Shown here piece by piece: positions 35,171 to 46,487 of a stretch of 64,000 bases of DNA. Every line of letters begins with the position of its first letter. Within the stretch, counting starts at the first letter, position 1. Origin of the DNA: Triticum aestivum (taxonomy: Eukaryota; Streptophyta; Magnoliopsida; Poales; Poaceae); the NCBI RefSeq assembly GCF_018294505.1, contig NC_057812.1:65019454-65083453 (forward strand), given 5' to 3'. The notes under the pieces are model-generated. The model saw only the letters and a list, made by a program, of their open reading frames with translations, did no database searches and was not told the origin of the DNA. The position numbers and the translations under genes are program-made.

Positions 35171-36004
35171 ATGGCAGCGGAGCAGCGGTCGGAGAAGAAG
35201 AATCCGCCGCCGGAGAAGAAGGCCCCGCTCCCGAAGGTGGTCACGCTCAACAAGGCCCTCAATTTGGTGAGCCCCGCATCCCTCAAAAAGACCCGTCGGT
35301 TCCTCTTCCTCCTGTTACTCTCCTAGCCAAGATATGTTCGATGCAATCCTCTGTGCTTAAGATTGGTCGCACCTGGTATGTAGTATATTGTACATAGAAC
35401 TTGCAGCGCTCTCTGTTATTTCTATTTAGGTGATTGCTGTGTCTCCAAAGCAACCGATGCTGCGCCGAGAGCCATCGCCACGATGCCGTATATGTTTTTG
35501 TATTTGTTGAGTGCTTGATAGGATTGTGTATCAGTGTATTTGTTGAGTGCTTGATAGGATTGTGCCATACTCACCCATTTCATATGTCATTCTCAGGCCC
35601 AGACATGGGTGGACAAAATGAGCTCTCTGGAGCCGGATGAGCTGAACGATAAGGATTTCGAGGGTCGGCCGTCAGGGTATATAATTCATCTATCCTTCTT
35701 TCTTAGTATTCATGTGTAATTGGTTTATGAGGCTGACCAATTTCGTTGTAGGCTTGGCCTTGGTGCTAGAGTGGCGCCAAACGCAAAGCGGGCAGCTCCC
35801 ACCAATCCAGTGGAGAGGAGGCTGCTCAGGAAGGTGAATGCGCAGAAGAGGAAGTCAGCGGAGGAAGAGAAAATAAATACTCAGGAGGTGAATGAGGCGA
35901 GTGATGATGATAGCGGTGAGCCTCAAGGTAGAACCAGTGCTTGTAGCAAGAAGAGGGAATTGCCTTCCGTTACTTCAATGCCATTAGGGAAGAAGACCAA
36001 GTGA
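35171..36004 (+). CDS. Small basic protein with a WVxKM...LGLGA signature, three exons
   Basis: Exons 35171-35266, 35597-35676 and 35752-36004 have donors GTGAGC and GTATAT and acceptors ending CAG and TAG, and give 142 residues. The N-terminus is Lys/Pro-rich ('EKKNPPPEKKAPLPK'). The centre has 'AQTWVDKMSSLEPDELND' and 'RPSGLGLGARVAPN', and the tail is basic and acidic ('RRLLRKVNAQKRKSAEEE', 'EASDDDSGE', terminal 'PLGKKTK'). It resembles a small conserved eukaryotic family annotated as a domain of unknown function (possibly DUF3245), probably nuclear or nucleolar from its basic clusters. The ATG follows a GC-rich leader from about 34930. It is convergent with the coiled-coil gene at 39026-37051. 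Confidence 0.8.
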
Positions 36005-37050
36005 CAGTTTGTATGCACGGAACCCTCTAAATATTCATACATGTCTTGATGTTCTAGTCAGATTTTGACAAACCCCTAGGCGATTCTATTTTACCAGCTT
36101 ACACCCTACAGTGGGTATTTGTTAAATGTAAGGGCATAGCTGGGCTGGATATTTGGCAACTCAATTTGAGCAGTTCCAGTGTTGTCCGTCTGAAGTTGAA
36201 TAGAGCCTGATTTTCCATTTGATTCCCTGAAATTTCTGCTCCATCCATTCCAACTTCATGTCAGACTTGCTATTACTTTATATATCCTAGAATTTTTATT
36301 TCTATTGACAAAATTTCTTTAGATGTTGCCTTATAGTATAGGGGCAAGAAATAAACCCTTGTTTCTCAAGACCAAATGTTTAAAGGTCCATCCAGTGTTC
36401 GTTATTATGACTGTTTAAGGAACATAGTTTGTAAGGTGTTTCTTAAATTGCTTTTCCGCTACCAATGTCATTTCCTAAAAGGGGAACCCATGTGGAAGTG
36501 AAGGATGAATGGTTCCTTCAAAGTGGACACCTCCTACAGGTTAGTAGTTTCCGAACCTTCTTGATGCAGTATTGTGGCTGGGGAGCAGAGGATGCTAGAG
36601 AACCCCTACGAGTACATTAGCAGATGGCCCTCTTAAGGCTACCAGTGCAAGGTTTCTGAATGTTTTGAGTTTTGAGATAATGTATGAGTGTCAGGCTTCA
36701 AATTAACGGATGAGTCCATGCTGCTGCGCCGCACAACGCCAACCCTGTAAGTATCAAAAGTTTCCGAATAGATACTTTTTTGTAAGTATCCCATGATGTT
36801 ATATTTTCTTGTCCATTTCGTAAGGTGCCCAACATCCTGGTTTCTCTGCACTGTTCCATTAATGCACACACAAAAGAGCTGCAAGTTGAATGACTTCTCC
36901 AGATGGCAGTAGGCAGACAAACTAGATTCAGCGAGTAGTGAGAAGACCATATGAATTTATTGCAAAAATCTAAGGTGCATGCTTACATAGAGAAAATAGG
37001 GGAACAGGGAGGGATATGTCTAGCTAGTCTGGGAAACTGTGAGAACTTAG
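36005..37050. other. Shared 3' region of two convergent genes
   Basis: No ORF with support. It should contain the 3' UTRs of the upstream plus-strand gene and of the downstream minus-strand gene. A region of unknown character remains between them. Confidence 0.5.
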
Positions 37051-39026
37051 TCAGATCCTTATTTGAAGTAGTGCTTCTGTCCTTGGTAACAATCTTCCGT
37101 TCTGATCAACAGACCATGTCCTAGCACGAGAGGATGTTGATATGACTCGAAGTTGCTGCCATGGCCAGCAGGCGTATCTTATTCTTTTTCGGGCACTGTC
37201 TCTCCCTTTTCTTGCATGTGTATCTTCTTGCTCTATCTGCCTTGTCAACTCTTCTATTCTCTGTTGTAACCCAGCAGATCTACTGTCAGCAAGCTTAAGG
37301 CATGCATCTGCAGCAGCTTGTGCTGCCATTGCACTGGCGGCTAATTTCTCTTTTAGCTGTATCTTGCTGTTTGCAGCATCTAAATCTGCTTTTACTCTTC
37401 GCAGTTCTTCTCTGAGCAAGGTCACCTGAAAAGGTAGCTCGTTAGAACATGTACAGCTCCTCTCATGAATGACTAAATGAGAGATGTTTTCCTATTGCAT
37501 TTACCGCAAAGTGCAAACTCAAGGATTTCAAACTTACGATTTTTAAATTAATAAAAGTTGGACATGCTTATATCTTTCAATTTTGTTCTAATTACTTTGA
37601 AGGAGCATCATATTTTCATATCAATTCTCTAATGATGTTATGCTCAATTGTCATTTATCAATCTGAGAAGCGCATTTCTTGACCTCAAGAGGTCCATTTT
37701 AATGAAGCTTAGGTCAAACTTATTCCTCTTGGGTTACCTCCTGGTTCAGTTCTTTAATGGCAGCTTTTCCAGCTTCTACTTCCAACGCACATGCCTCTTT
37801 CCATCGTGCAGCTTCCTGTTCTACTTCCTTTACCCGGACATTGAGCTCTTCCACCTTAGGTATGAGAAAGAGACTTCAGATCCTGGGCAATTACAGGGCT
37901 AGAAAATAAAAAATTTACATAAATAAATAATACATATTGTTATACACTTTGAAGTAGGAGAATTTCCCGTTCTCTTAGATCCTGTATGTGCGACTCATGT
38001 TTGATTATCTTCTGAGCCTGTTGAGCAGCGAGAAGTTGCAAATGATCACAATCTGACCTGTTAGAGCAGTTTGATGTTATCAGTTAGCGTAGATTACAGG
38101 AATGCCCTTTAGTGGTCCATAAAAAAAATGGTAGACATCTTTGGTCGGCGACTACCTGGACTCGTCTAAGGCCTGTCTGAGGTCATTGATCTCATGATGC
38201 AGGTTTTTCAGTGTCTTACCAACTATTGAAGCCTGAAAGGAAACAGCTTGAAGTAGTTTATTAGCTGGCAAGTTTTCCAGTGCATGATGGTTTCGGTGGA
38301 CAACTTCTAAACATAACAAGATCACTAGTTTCTAGCTGCATTGCATGCAGGATCATAAAATGGGGATTACATGACGATTACTTCACAAATAACAACTATG
38401 TACTGTATTTTGTAGTTGGTGTTTGGGGCTATTATCTAAAGAACAAAACCATTGCAGCTACCGAGGAGTGATGTAGAAATACTTACCAGACTGTCAACCT
38501 CCTGTTTACTTTCTCTTCCATTAGATGCTGCACTGGCGCTGGAGCTGCTCATCTCATCTCCTTCTGATTCTCCACTTATCACCTCCATGATGAAGCCAAA
38601 GCCAACCTTCTGCAACCCCTTCTCAGCAATCTGCAGGATTGAACTTCTCTGATCACCGTCGCCCTTCAACACACGAAGGCTATTCTCCGCCGCCTCCTTC
38701 TCAGTTACAGCAACTTCCAACATGCTCCTAATATCCTGGTTCTCCTTCTTTAAGCTTGATATCATACTCTCCATCCTGCATCTCTCCTTCCTTTCCTTCT
38801 CCCTGCACTCCGAGAGCCTGATCTCCACCTCCTTGGCCAGATCATGGATGTTATGAGCCTCCAATCCCAGGAATTCCAGCCCATCCTTGGGATCAAGATT
38901 CGATCGGCAAGAAATCATTTCTGCTTTCTCTTCAGAAGCTCTACCCAGGATATTCTCCAAGATCTCACCCGCCGAGTGGAGCGACACGACAATCTTCTGC
39001 ACGACAAACTTAGTTTGGTGATCCAT
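37051..39026 (-). CDS. Coiled-coil protein, five exons, 406 residues
   Basis: Exons 39026-38487, 38232-38156, 38057-37946, 37854-37738 and 37425-37051 are all in phase with GT-AG introns. The N-terminal helix starts 'MDHQTKFVVQKIVVSLHSA' and contains 'ILENILGRASEEKAEM'. Heptad-like stretches follow ('RLSECREKERKERCRMESM', 'LKKENQDIRSMLEVAV', 'LRQALDESRSDCDHLQLL', 'EELRRVKADLDAANSKIQL') as far as residue 365. A Ser-rich acidic break (ESEGDEMSSSSASAAS) lies near residue 165. The C-terminus is basic and Trp-rich ('RKRIRYACWPWQQLRV'). I do not recognise a named family; cytoskeletal or nuclear-envelope roles are usual for such plant proteins, which is inference only. The frame is intact. Confidence 0.85.
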
Positions 39027-40270
39027 GGCTGGTATCTGCAGATACTTGGTGCAAGAGAAGAGAAGGGAAAGCTTTTTCTGGTAGGGAAGCAGGACATAGC
39101 TGACAGTCAAAGGAAACCTTGAAGGGTAGTTGGCTGCTCCACTGCCTGTGATTTTCTTCCTTGGCACATGTTCAGGATTGTGCCATATACACGTCCTCAG
39201 TATATGACTCAAACTCTTTATTTTTCGATTCTTCACGCTCCCCGAATTCGCGCAAATTTAACTCTCTTTCTTAAGAGCGGAAATGTAAATCATCCAGTTT
39301 CCCTGAGCATGCAAGTTCCCAAACATTTAGGAAGATATTTCATATTTCCTACGTACTACCATACTTTGTCACCGTGGCTTGATTTTTCAGCTCCATGGTT
39401 TGTAACTCCCGTGTATACTCGATACTTTGTACTCTTGTAAACTGTTAATGTGCAGCTAGTGTGCATAAAGCCGAGTTGAGGCGGTCTTGATTAACCCTGC
39501 TCTGCTTTCCTGTAAGAAGTGTTTGCAGTGACATATAGTATATCCTTGTACTAGCGAAAATCTTCTAACAAACTTTGGTAAGGGACATTTCCGTCGAGGA
39601 ATTAATCATGCTCCCCAACTTGCTGTCATGTGAAGATTATGTAACAAGATAAAATTGCCAGAGAGGATTTTAGTGAGGTATTTTTGTTCATCAATGAATT
39701 AATTATGCTTTCTTTGTATTCTTAAATTATGCTTTTGACTCGCTCTTGTTGCTCCTTTCAATGCTTATGTGGGATGCTTATCTAGGAAAATGAATGGCCG
39801 AAGAGAATTTCGGTAAGATATATATACTGTATTTATGAGATTTTTTTAGGGGGAAGATATACTTATGAGTTTGTTATGCTGGCCAACTCCCTGTCATTTC
39901 TTTTATAATGATTACGCCTGATGGTTATCTATAAAAAAAATCTGTATTTCCTCTCACCACTTTAAGTTGGAAGCGACGTATACAATGCCACTTGGAGTAC
40001 TACCAATAGCACTGCGTCCAAGTGGATGGCGCCCTTAAATACGTGCAGTCTAACTCTGATGATGATATTATTCTATTTGTCTAGGAAAATATTTCCTATT
40101 TTGTAAAAAAGATCTCTTTACAACATGTTTATTTAGAAAATTTGGAGTAAATTTTAAAGTTGCATCCTGTCTAGAATATCGCGTATTTTGCTGCTGCGGT
40201 AGTACCCATTCGGCACTTCACCGTTGAGTCGCACAACCGGAAATAGTCTAAACTTGCACACTAAAATATA
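39027..40270. other. 5' flank of the coiled-coil gene and intergenic sequence
   Basis: 39027-39250 is the likely promoter and leader, C/T-rich on the gene's strand. The remainder is AT-rich with no ORF and no recognised repeat. Confidence 0.45.
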
Positions 40271-40609
40271 CTCCCTCCGTTCTAAAATAAGTGTCTCTAC
40301 AACATTAGTACTAAAGTTATACCAAAATCGATTCACTTATTTTGAGACGGAGGGAGTATCTCTGGTCCTTTTTACTTTGCGTATTAGATTTGTAGTCAAA
40401 GTTTTTGAAATTTGACCATGTTTATACAAGAAACTACGAACATTCATAATACAAAATCAATATCATTAGATTTATCATAGAATATATTTTCATTTTACAT
40501 TGATTTGATATAGTAAATGTTGATAAATTGTAATATAAATTTGGTCAAAGTTTCCAAGGTTTGACTTCTGAGAAATCTAATATGCAAAGTAAAAAATGAC
40601 CAGAGGGAG
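40271..40609. mobile_element. Two adjacent Stowaway-type MITEs (40271-40356 and about 40361-40609)
   Basis: The first has ends 'ctccctccgttctaaaata' and 'tattttgagacggagggag' with TA duplications. The second begins 'ctggtcctttttactttg' and ends 'caaagtaaaaaatgaccag' plus 'agggag' and TA, with an internal palindrome around 'ggtcaaagttt'. They share a junction, so one inserted at the edge of the other. Confidence 0.8.
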
Positions 40610-41006
40610 TATGACAATATGTTGAATGATGATTTTAATGGTATTTATTTGGTATTTTGAATGTTAATATTTTTGTATACACTTGATCAATGTTGTAGTT
40701 CACAGTTGAGTGGCATTAATTAACTGGGCAGAGCTGCATAATTTATGCACTTCCGTTGCGTCGGCACGGCTCGCACGGCGGGTCTTGAATTATGACCAAC
40801 TGCGAGCTCCATTCATCATGTCTGAGTATGACACCATCACCAGTGTACCCCAGGAGATCTAGACCTGTGTCTACCTGACAATTAATCACAAGAGAGCATT
40901 GAAAAGTTTGTGGTGCACAAATTGTAAGATATCTGAGGTTAATTAATAGTCGCATTCAATACTTCAAGGAGAGTTTCTCAGGCTGCTGCCAATGTATGGG
41001 TGCTTA
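40610..41006. other. Intergenic; start of an element interrupted at 41004
   Basis: Nothing coding. The last 25 bp ('ccaatgtatgggtgctta') continue after the AP2-carrying element at 42203 ('gaggtgctaagcacatt'). Confidence 0.45.
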
Positions 41007-42202
41007 GAGCATCTCCAACAGGCGCCGGTCGCGCCGCGCGCAAAAAATACATATGCCGCGCGCGCATTGCCTGGTTTGGCGCGGCGCGCTGCGCCCGCTT
41101 CAGCAGCCCGCGTGCGCCGCTCCAGCAGCGCGTAAAAAAATCAGCGCACGCTCATTCTAGGCTAAAATGTAGGCATTGGAAAATAGATAGATTGCATAGA
41201 TTTTAAAACGATACAAAGGTATTTTACATCCGAAACATAGATTGCATAATAATTAAAAACGACAAACGATAAAAAAACAAGATAGATTGCATAAAAAAAC
41301 TACTCTAAGTCGCTATCATCACTATCATCACCATTATCCTCCTCGGCGGTGTCGTCCGAGGTATCCAGCCAGATGTCCAACCACCGATCATCGTCCGGCG
41401 CGAAGAACGACTGCCCACCTGCTGCGACGAGATCGGACTGCGCGTTCGCCAACGCCTTGCGCCGACGCCTGTCCAACCGCGCCTCGTGGCGCCTTCGCGT
41501 GTCCTCCTCGCGACGCCTTGCCAAGTAGGCCTGCTCGTAGGCGACGTCCTCCGGGTGGCAGTGGCGCCACTCCGCCATGACCTGCTCGTCCTCCTGGGCG
41601 ACGAGGAGGCGGCGCTGCCGCTCGGCGTGCTCCGCACGGTCTTGTGCCGTGTTCAGACGCGGCGGCGGGGCACGGTCGAGCGCTTGCTGGAGCGTGTAGA
41701 CATCCTGGAAGTTCATCTGGCCGCGCGGCCGGCCTAGGCGCCACGCTGCCGCGTCATACGCGCGGCCGGTCTCGCGCGCCATCCCGTACGTGCCGAGGCC
41801 GAGCCGGAGATCGCCGGAGCGTATCTCCGCGTAGTAGCCGTCGTTGGGGCACAGGCGGACGCCGCGGTAGCCGGACGCTCCTCGGCGGCGGCGCGTCGGC
41901 GGCGAGGCGGCAGAGGCGCGTCGGTGGCGGGGCGCTGGAGCGGCGCGTGGCAGAGAAAGAGAGAGGAAGAGGAGAAGAGGAGGCATGGAGAGGCGCGTGG
42001 CGCGCGCCGCACTTTATAGGCGCGCCGGAAGCGGTGCGCAAAATATGGCGCGCGAGCTGGCGCCTTTTCGCGCGCGCGCGCAAGCGGTTCCCGCGCGCGT
42101 GGTTTTCCCGCCACCGATGGAGCGCGGCAAAACGCCCCGCGCGCGCTAAAGGCTGCGTTTACCGCGCGTGCGCGTCGTTTCGCGCGGCCGTTGGAGATGC
42201 TC
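41007..42202 (-). mobile_element. TIR element carrying an AP2-like gene, TTA target duplication
   Basis: Inverted ends GAGCATCTCCAACAGGCGC and its inverse (13 bp perfect: GAGCATCTCCAAC) are flanked by TTA at 41004-41006 and 42203-42205, as in PIF/Harbinger-Tourist elements. Subterminal regions are CG-rich ('gcgcgcgcgcgcaagcgg'). The only gene is an intact AP2-like frame on the minus strand; no transposase is present. It is inserted in another TA-rich element whose halves meet across the TTA. Confidence 0.85.
41300..41986 (-). CDS. AP2/ERF-like domain protein encoded inside a TIR transposon
   Basis: 228 residues, single open frame, no stop or frameshift. One AP2 domain lies at about residues 37-94: 'SGYRGVRLCPNDGYYAEIR', 'DLRLGLGTYGMARETG', 'RAYDAAAWRLGRPRGQMNF'. 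The YRG and RAYD elements are kept. The Trp of the usual WGKW and WLG motifs, which in ERF proteins help contact the GCC box, is replaced (NDGYY, GLGTY). The remainder is Arg- and Glu-rich and ends in an acidic tail ('DTAEEDNGDDSDDSDLE') that could serve as an activation or protein-binding region. I recall many near-identical AP2-like proteins in Triticeae annotation, consistent with spread by transposition. Expression is not shown. Confidence 0.7.
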   Translation of the reverse strand: MPPLLLFLSLSLPRAAPAPRHRRASAASPPTRRRRGASGYRGVRLCPNDGYYAEIRSGDLRLGLGTYGMARETGRAYDAAAWRLGRPRGQMNFQDVYTLQQALDRAPPPRLNTAQDRAEHAERQRRLLVAQEDEQVMAEWRHCHPEDVAYEQAYLARRREEDTRRRHEARLDRRRRKALANAQSDLVAAGGQSFFAPDDDRWLDIWLDTSDDTAEEDNGDDSDDSDLE

Positions 42203-43672
42203 TTAGATGAGGTGCTAAGCACATTAAATAGCTTAGCAACTATACTCCCCAATGCATAGGTACTTAGCTTATGGTTGCTAAGCTTGCTTCATTTAATGAT
42301 TTAGCAACTAAATATCTTCATGTATTGGTGGGCTTTCTTTCTTTAAATGTTTTGCCTAGGTTCACGCGCTTAGCATTGTTTCTTTCTGAGGTCATCACAC
42401 TCATCTCTTCTCTTAAATAACTCGCCACATCGGATTTTTTTTTACCTACTTGAAAGGCTTAGCACCTGTATAAGATGGAGCACTGGAAAGGGCCTCATAA
42501 ACAATACAGTACCAACCAATGTGAAATAATGCTACGACATCTGTACTAAAATATAACATGTTTTTGTTTAGCCTAAAAAGTGTCTTATATGTAACTTTTG
42601 ACATGGAGAGAGTACAACATCAAAACATTCCATCATCACGACCTGTCTGCCGCTCGAGTTACCTGTGGTTAGATGATTATGTTTATGTTTCCGGTGGTGA
42701 AACCAGTCCATCGGGGTTTAAATTCTAAACTTGATATTGATGCTCATATTTTTCTAGATTTATTTTAGTCTTTTCGCCGACGTTTGTTAAATGAGAAGAG
42801 ACGTCCCCATCTGATTACAAGGCGCCTATGATAACTTTATCAATTCCAAGATAATTGTGCTAACTCATTCTCTCGGGAGTGCTTATAAAGGTAAGGTGCA
42901 CATGCCTGCGTTTATTAGGATGGGTGTATGTGCATATACGCAAGCGACTTAGATCATAGCATGTTAAAGAAAAATGAATATATGAAGTTGAAGGCGAAGG
43001 AAACAAGTAGGTTGTGTAAACTTGTCGGCTGTCACCATTTGGCAGTTGGGAGTCAGAGTGAGATGGTTCCTGTATTTAACTGGGTGGAGCTACTGGGTCA
43101 TAAACCTGCGTCACGTCGGCAGCTCGACCGCATGCATCATACTCCAACGTTTGACGGACGGTCCTAACTAATAAATTGCAGCAAGCTAGCCAGCCAGACG
43201 CGAGCAAAGCTGAGCTAGCTGACACCTTCCACTCGATCGGCTGGGGAAAACGAAACAAGATAAAATGAGCAGTGCTATTCCTACGTAAAGATTTTACAAA
43301 ATCTCTACGTATTGAGTCTAATGACGGTTAGCTGAATAGATGGGGTTGTTACAATCAGAAATAAGCTAGGCAGATTTTTCGTAATAGTAGTACTAATTAA
43401 GTAGGAATAACATTTGCATGTCAAATCCGTATCAGCTTAGTTTTTTTTACAAGGATTTGCCGTGCTTGCTAACTAAATTTATCATCTTTTTTTACGGGGT
43501 GAAAGAGCTTTATTCCATTGTTACAGGGTTACAATCACGAGCCAATATAAATCATCATTAAAAAATATTCAAGTTGTCGTGCCCTAGAAAGACGTCAGCG
43601 CAATAACATTGCTGCAATAAAAACATCCAATCGCAAGCAAAGCCATCCAATAATGCATGCATGTGTATCTGA
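42203..43672. other. Rest of the host element, then intergenic sequence
   Basis: 42206-42490 ('gaggtgctaagcacatt' to 'gcttagcacctg') is the other half of the element broken at 41004. A degenerate MITE-like pair occurs at about 42535-42614. 42900-42975 and 43485-43560 ('gaaagagctttattccatt') look like retroposon tails. No gene is supported. Confidence 0.45.
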
Positions 43673-44154
43673 GGCTGGTCACAATGGGGAGGAACTTAGG
43701 AGTAACATCACACACTCCAATACAATTTTGCTTATGTGACACATATTTAATGAAGAGAGATGTGTTTGTGGTAACTTGCTAAGGGCCTGTTTGGTTTCAA
43801 TAAGACTAGCCATAGTGGGTAGTAACATAGAGTAGTAACATGCATATGTTATTAGTCTATGTTACTACCTCTATAGTGGGTAGTAACATAGAGGTAGTAA
43901 CTTGAGATTTTCATTTATTGTTTTGTGGGATCTATACTAGTACTTCAACTTTGTGATCTATCTGTGACATGTATCAATATGAAATTTTGTTTGCCAGTAC
44001 CCATATATAAATACAAGAACACAAATTCGAACGGACCCATAATAAATAATAAGTGCCAATATAATATAATTAAAATATATAAAACATGTTTAGAGCCTTA
44101 TGCTCTATGTTACTCAATAATAAGTGCCAACATGAATCAAGTCTCGAATATAAT

Positions 44155-45681
44155 CTATCGTCGCCCAAACTTTCTCCATATATGCTCAATCAAATCATTT
44201 TTTAGAGCCTTATGCATCGAACGATTACGAATTCTAGCATCTCTTTGAAGTACCTCGGCAAATATTGGCATGTCACCATGAGTAAATACTGATGGGAAAA
44301 CAATTGATGAGCCTGCTTCCTCATTCAAATCAAGCATATTCCCCGCCTCTTCTTTTTCATCCTCAACTATCATGTTGTGTAGAATGATGCAGGCTAACAT
44401 AATATGATGGAGATCGCCCCGGTCATATAAACGTGTCGGGCGCCGTAAAATAGACCATCGCGCCCGGAGCACACCAAATGCACGTTCCACATCCTTCCTT
44501 GCACTTTCTTGATGTTTAGAAAACAACCTCTGTTTTTCTGTTTGAGCCATCGGTATCGACTTCACGAATGCTGCCCACTCTGGGTATATTCCATCTACAA
44601 GGTAATAACCAAGTTGATATTCCTTCTCGTTGACATTATAGTTCACTCGAGGAGCTTGCCCTTTCAGTTGCTCAAGGAACAACGTCGACTGATTAAGCAC
44701 GTTGATGTCATTGTTGGATCCAGCAACACCAAAAAATGCATGCCATATCCAAAGATCCTGAGAAGCAACCGCCTCTAGAATAAGAGTAGGGACGCCTTTA
44801 TACCCACTGGTGAATTGTCCCTTCCACTCCATGGGACATTTGTCCCAACGCCAGTGCATACAGTCGAGGCTTCCTAACATGTCAGGAAACCCACGACTCT
44901 CTCCAATATCAAGTAAGCGCTGCACATCGTTGACATTGGGTTTTCGCATATACTCATCACCAAATATATGAATCACGCCTTTGACGAACAGCTTTAAGCA
45001 CTTAATTGATGTGCACTCGGCAATCTTCAGGTACTCATCGAGAGCGTCAGCGGGAGTACCATATGCCAATTGGCGAATAGCTGATGTGCATTTCTGCAAT
45101 GGAGATAGTCCATCACGGTCAAGAGCATCTTTCCTTTGCGTGAACTCTGGAGACCACTCTCCTAGTGCATGTACGATACGCTCGAAAAGGGGCCTTCTCA
45201 TCCGAAATCTTCTACGAAATACCTTCTTCTTGTAGGTAGGATCATCACAGAAATAGTCGCGTACCAATTGCTCAGTAGCTTCTTCACGTGGCCTGTTCAC
45301 GTAAATCCTCGGACCACTTCTGCTTGATCTTCCTTGAGCGTCAAGGCTTTCCTTCACTTCTATTGCGATCTCCTTGGCGAATGAGTCTAACATGTCCATC
45401 TGGACAAGGTAGTGATCTAGTGTGTAGAGGGAGGAAGGATCAATGATACTTGCTTCAGCTTCATCATCGGAACCATCAGCCGGTTGATTGGTATCCATAT
45501 TTTGGTGCCCTTGTACAGGATGCTGCACTTGCGGAGGTTGAAAATTATAATTATGCATTGGAGGAAATTTTCCAAAACTTAGCAAGTCTTCAGGTGCAGG
45601 GGTATACATTGGCCTCCCGTTACAAATATCAGAAGTCATGAGCATAGTACAGTAGCAATGAAATTTTGTACAACACCTCAT
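44155..45681 (-). CDS. PIF/Harbinger transposase (DDE_Tnp_4/plant transposon protein)
   Basis: 508 codons from the first Met at 45681; later in-frame Mets at 45645 and 45639 are equally plausible starts. The catalytic triad is visible: Asp273 in 'GSLDCMHWRW', Asp363 in 'YYLVDGIYPEW' and Glu399 in 'DVERAFGVLRARW', with 35 residues between the last two. An N-terminal helix-turn-helix-like segment ('VFRRRFRMRRPLFERIVHAL') and 'LSPLQKCTSAIRQLAYG' match the family. The enzyme cuts the TIR element and inserts it at TAA/TTA. No stop or frameshift is seen, so it could be active if the Myb-like partner is supplied elsewhere. Confidence 0.93.
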   Translation of the reverse strand: MRCCTKFHCYCTMLMTSDICNGRPMYTPAPEDLLSFGKFPPMHNYNFQPPQVQHPVQGHQNMDTNQPADGSDDEAEASIIDPSSLYTLDHYLVQMDMLDSFAKEIAIEVKESLDAQGRSSRSGPRIYVNRPREEATEQLVRDYFCDDPTYKKKVFRRRFRMRRPLFERIVHALGEWSPEFTQRKDALDRDGLSPLQKCTSAIRQLAYGTPADALDEYLKIAECTSIKCLKLFVKGVIHIFGDEYMRKPNVNDVQRLLDIGESRGFPDMLGSLDCMHWRWDKCPMEWKGQFTSGYKGVPTLILEAVASQDLWIWHAFFGVAGSNNDINVLNQSTLFLEQLKGQAPRVNYNVNEKEYQLGYYLVDGIYPEWAAFVKSIPMAQTEKQRLFSKHQESARKDVERAFGVLRARWSILRRPTRLYDRGDLHHIMLACIILHNMIVEDEKEEAGNMLDLNEEAGSSIVFPSVFTHGDMPIFAEVLQRDARIRNRSMHKALKNDLIEHIWRKFGRR

Positions 45682-46266
45682 CTCTCTAACAGAAGTATTG
45701 TAAATATTAAATTATCAAGCGCACTAAACGAATCCATGAGGTATGCAATTGGATTTGGTCAGAAACAGACTTAAACAAGATATTTTTTAGGCTACTGTAA
45801 GAGATAGACTTAACACAGAACACATTTATTTTGGTGACCTGGAGTATTTGGACTGTTCGAAATGATTGTATTTGGTCAGGTACATAACTTATTCCTCTTT
45901 GTATCAAAGTCTAACTTGTAAATACTTATCTTAATAAAACTGCAGTAGGATAATCCTACTGTTTCTGCTATGTATGAAGCATAATCAATCCTTTGTTCAA
46001 AAAGCATGTCCTAACTAGTGTCTCGATGTGATATATCACTTGTTCAATGAAGAAAGCAAAAGCAAAAGGATGTCAACTGAAGCTCACGGTTTTGGTAATT
46101 CAGGCCACACCTACACACGCTAAATCAGACTTAGAAATTCAGACTTAGATGTGAGTAAAGACTTGGCAGTACAGAAATTCCCTGAAGATCTACACACGCT
46201 GAATCAGGTATTCGAGCTAAAGGAATTGCAATTGGCGAAGATTGAATTAAAAGCAGAAATTTATAC

Positions 46267-46487
46267 CATGTAGGGTTTGCAGTAGAGGATTCCATGAGAG
46301 GGACGTACATGTACGGTGGTGTGGAGGGGCTGGCGAACGAGCTCGTCGGAGCGCCGGGGTAGAAGAGTTGTTGTGGCCAGCGGTTGGCGCACGAGCTTGC
46401 CGGGGCGCCGGGGATGTGCTGCTGCGGCGGAGAGGTCGCCGATGACCGGACTGGTGCCGCCTCCTTACGGGCACCAAACTTGGCCAT
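46267..46487 (-). pseudogene. Partner ORF1 of the Harbinger element, first exon only
   Basis: Begins MAKFGARKEAAPVRSS, Pro/Ser-rich, to 'NPTW' at a GTATAA donor (46266-46265). I recall such N-termini on the Myb/SANT-like proteins that accompany PIF/Harbinger transposases. No Myb domain or later exon is found in the 585 bp before the transposase frame, so the rest seems deleted. Confidence 0.55.

Noticed and set aside
41644..42252. 188-codon plus and 172-codon minus ORFs
   Set aside because: Shadows of the AP2 frame and of the CG-rich terminus of the same element.
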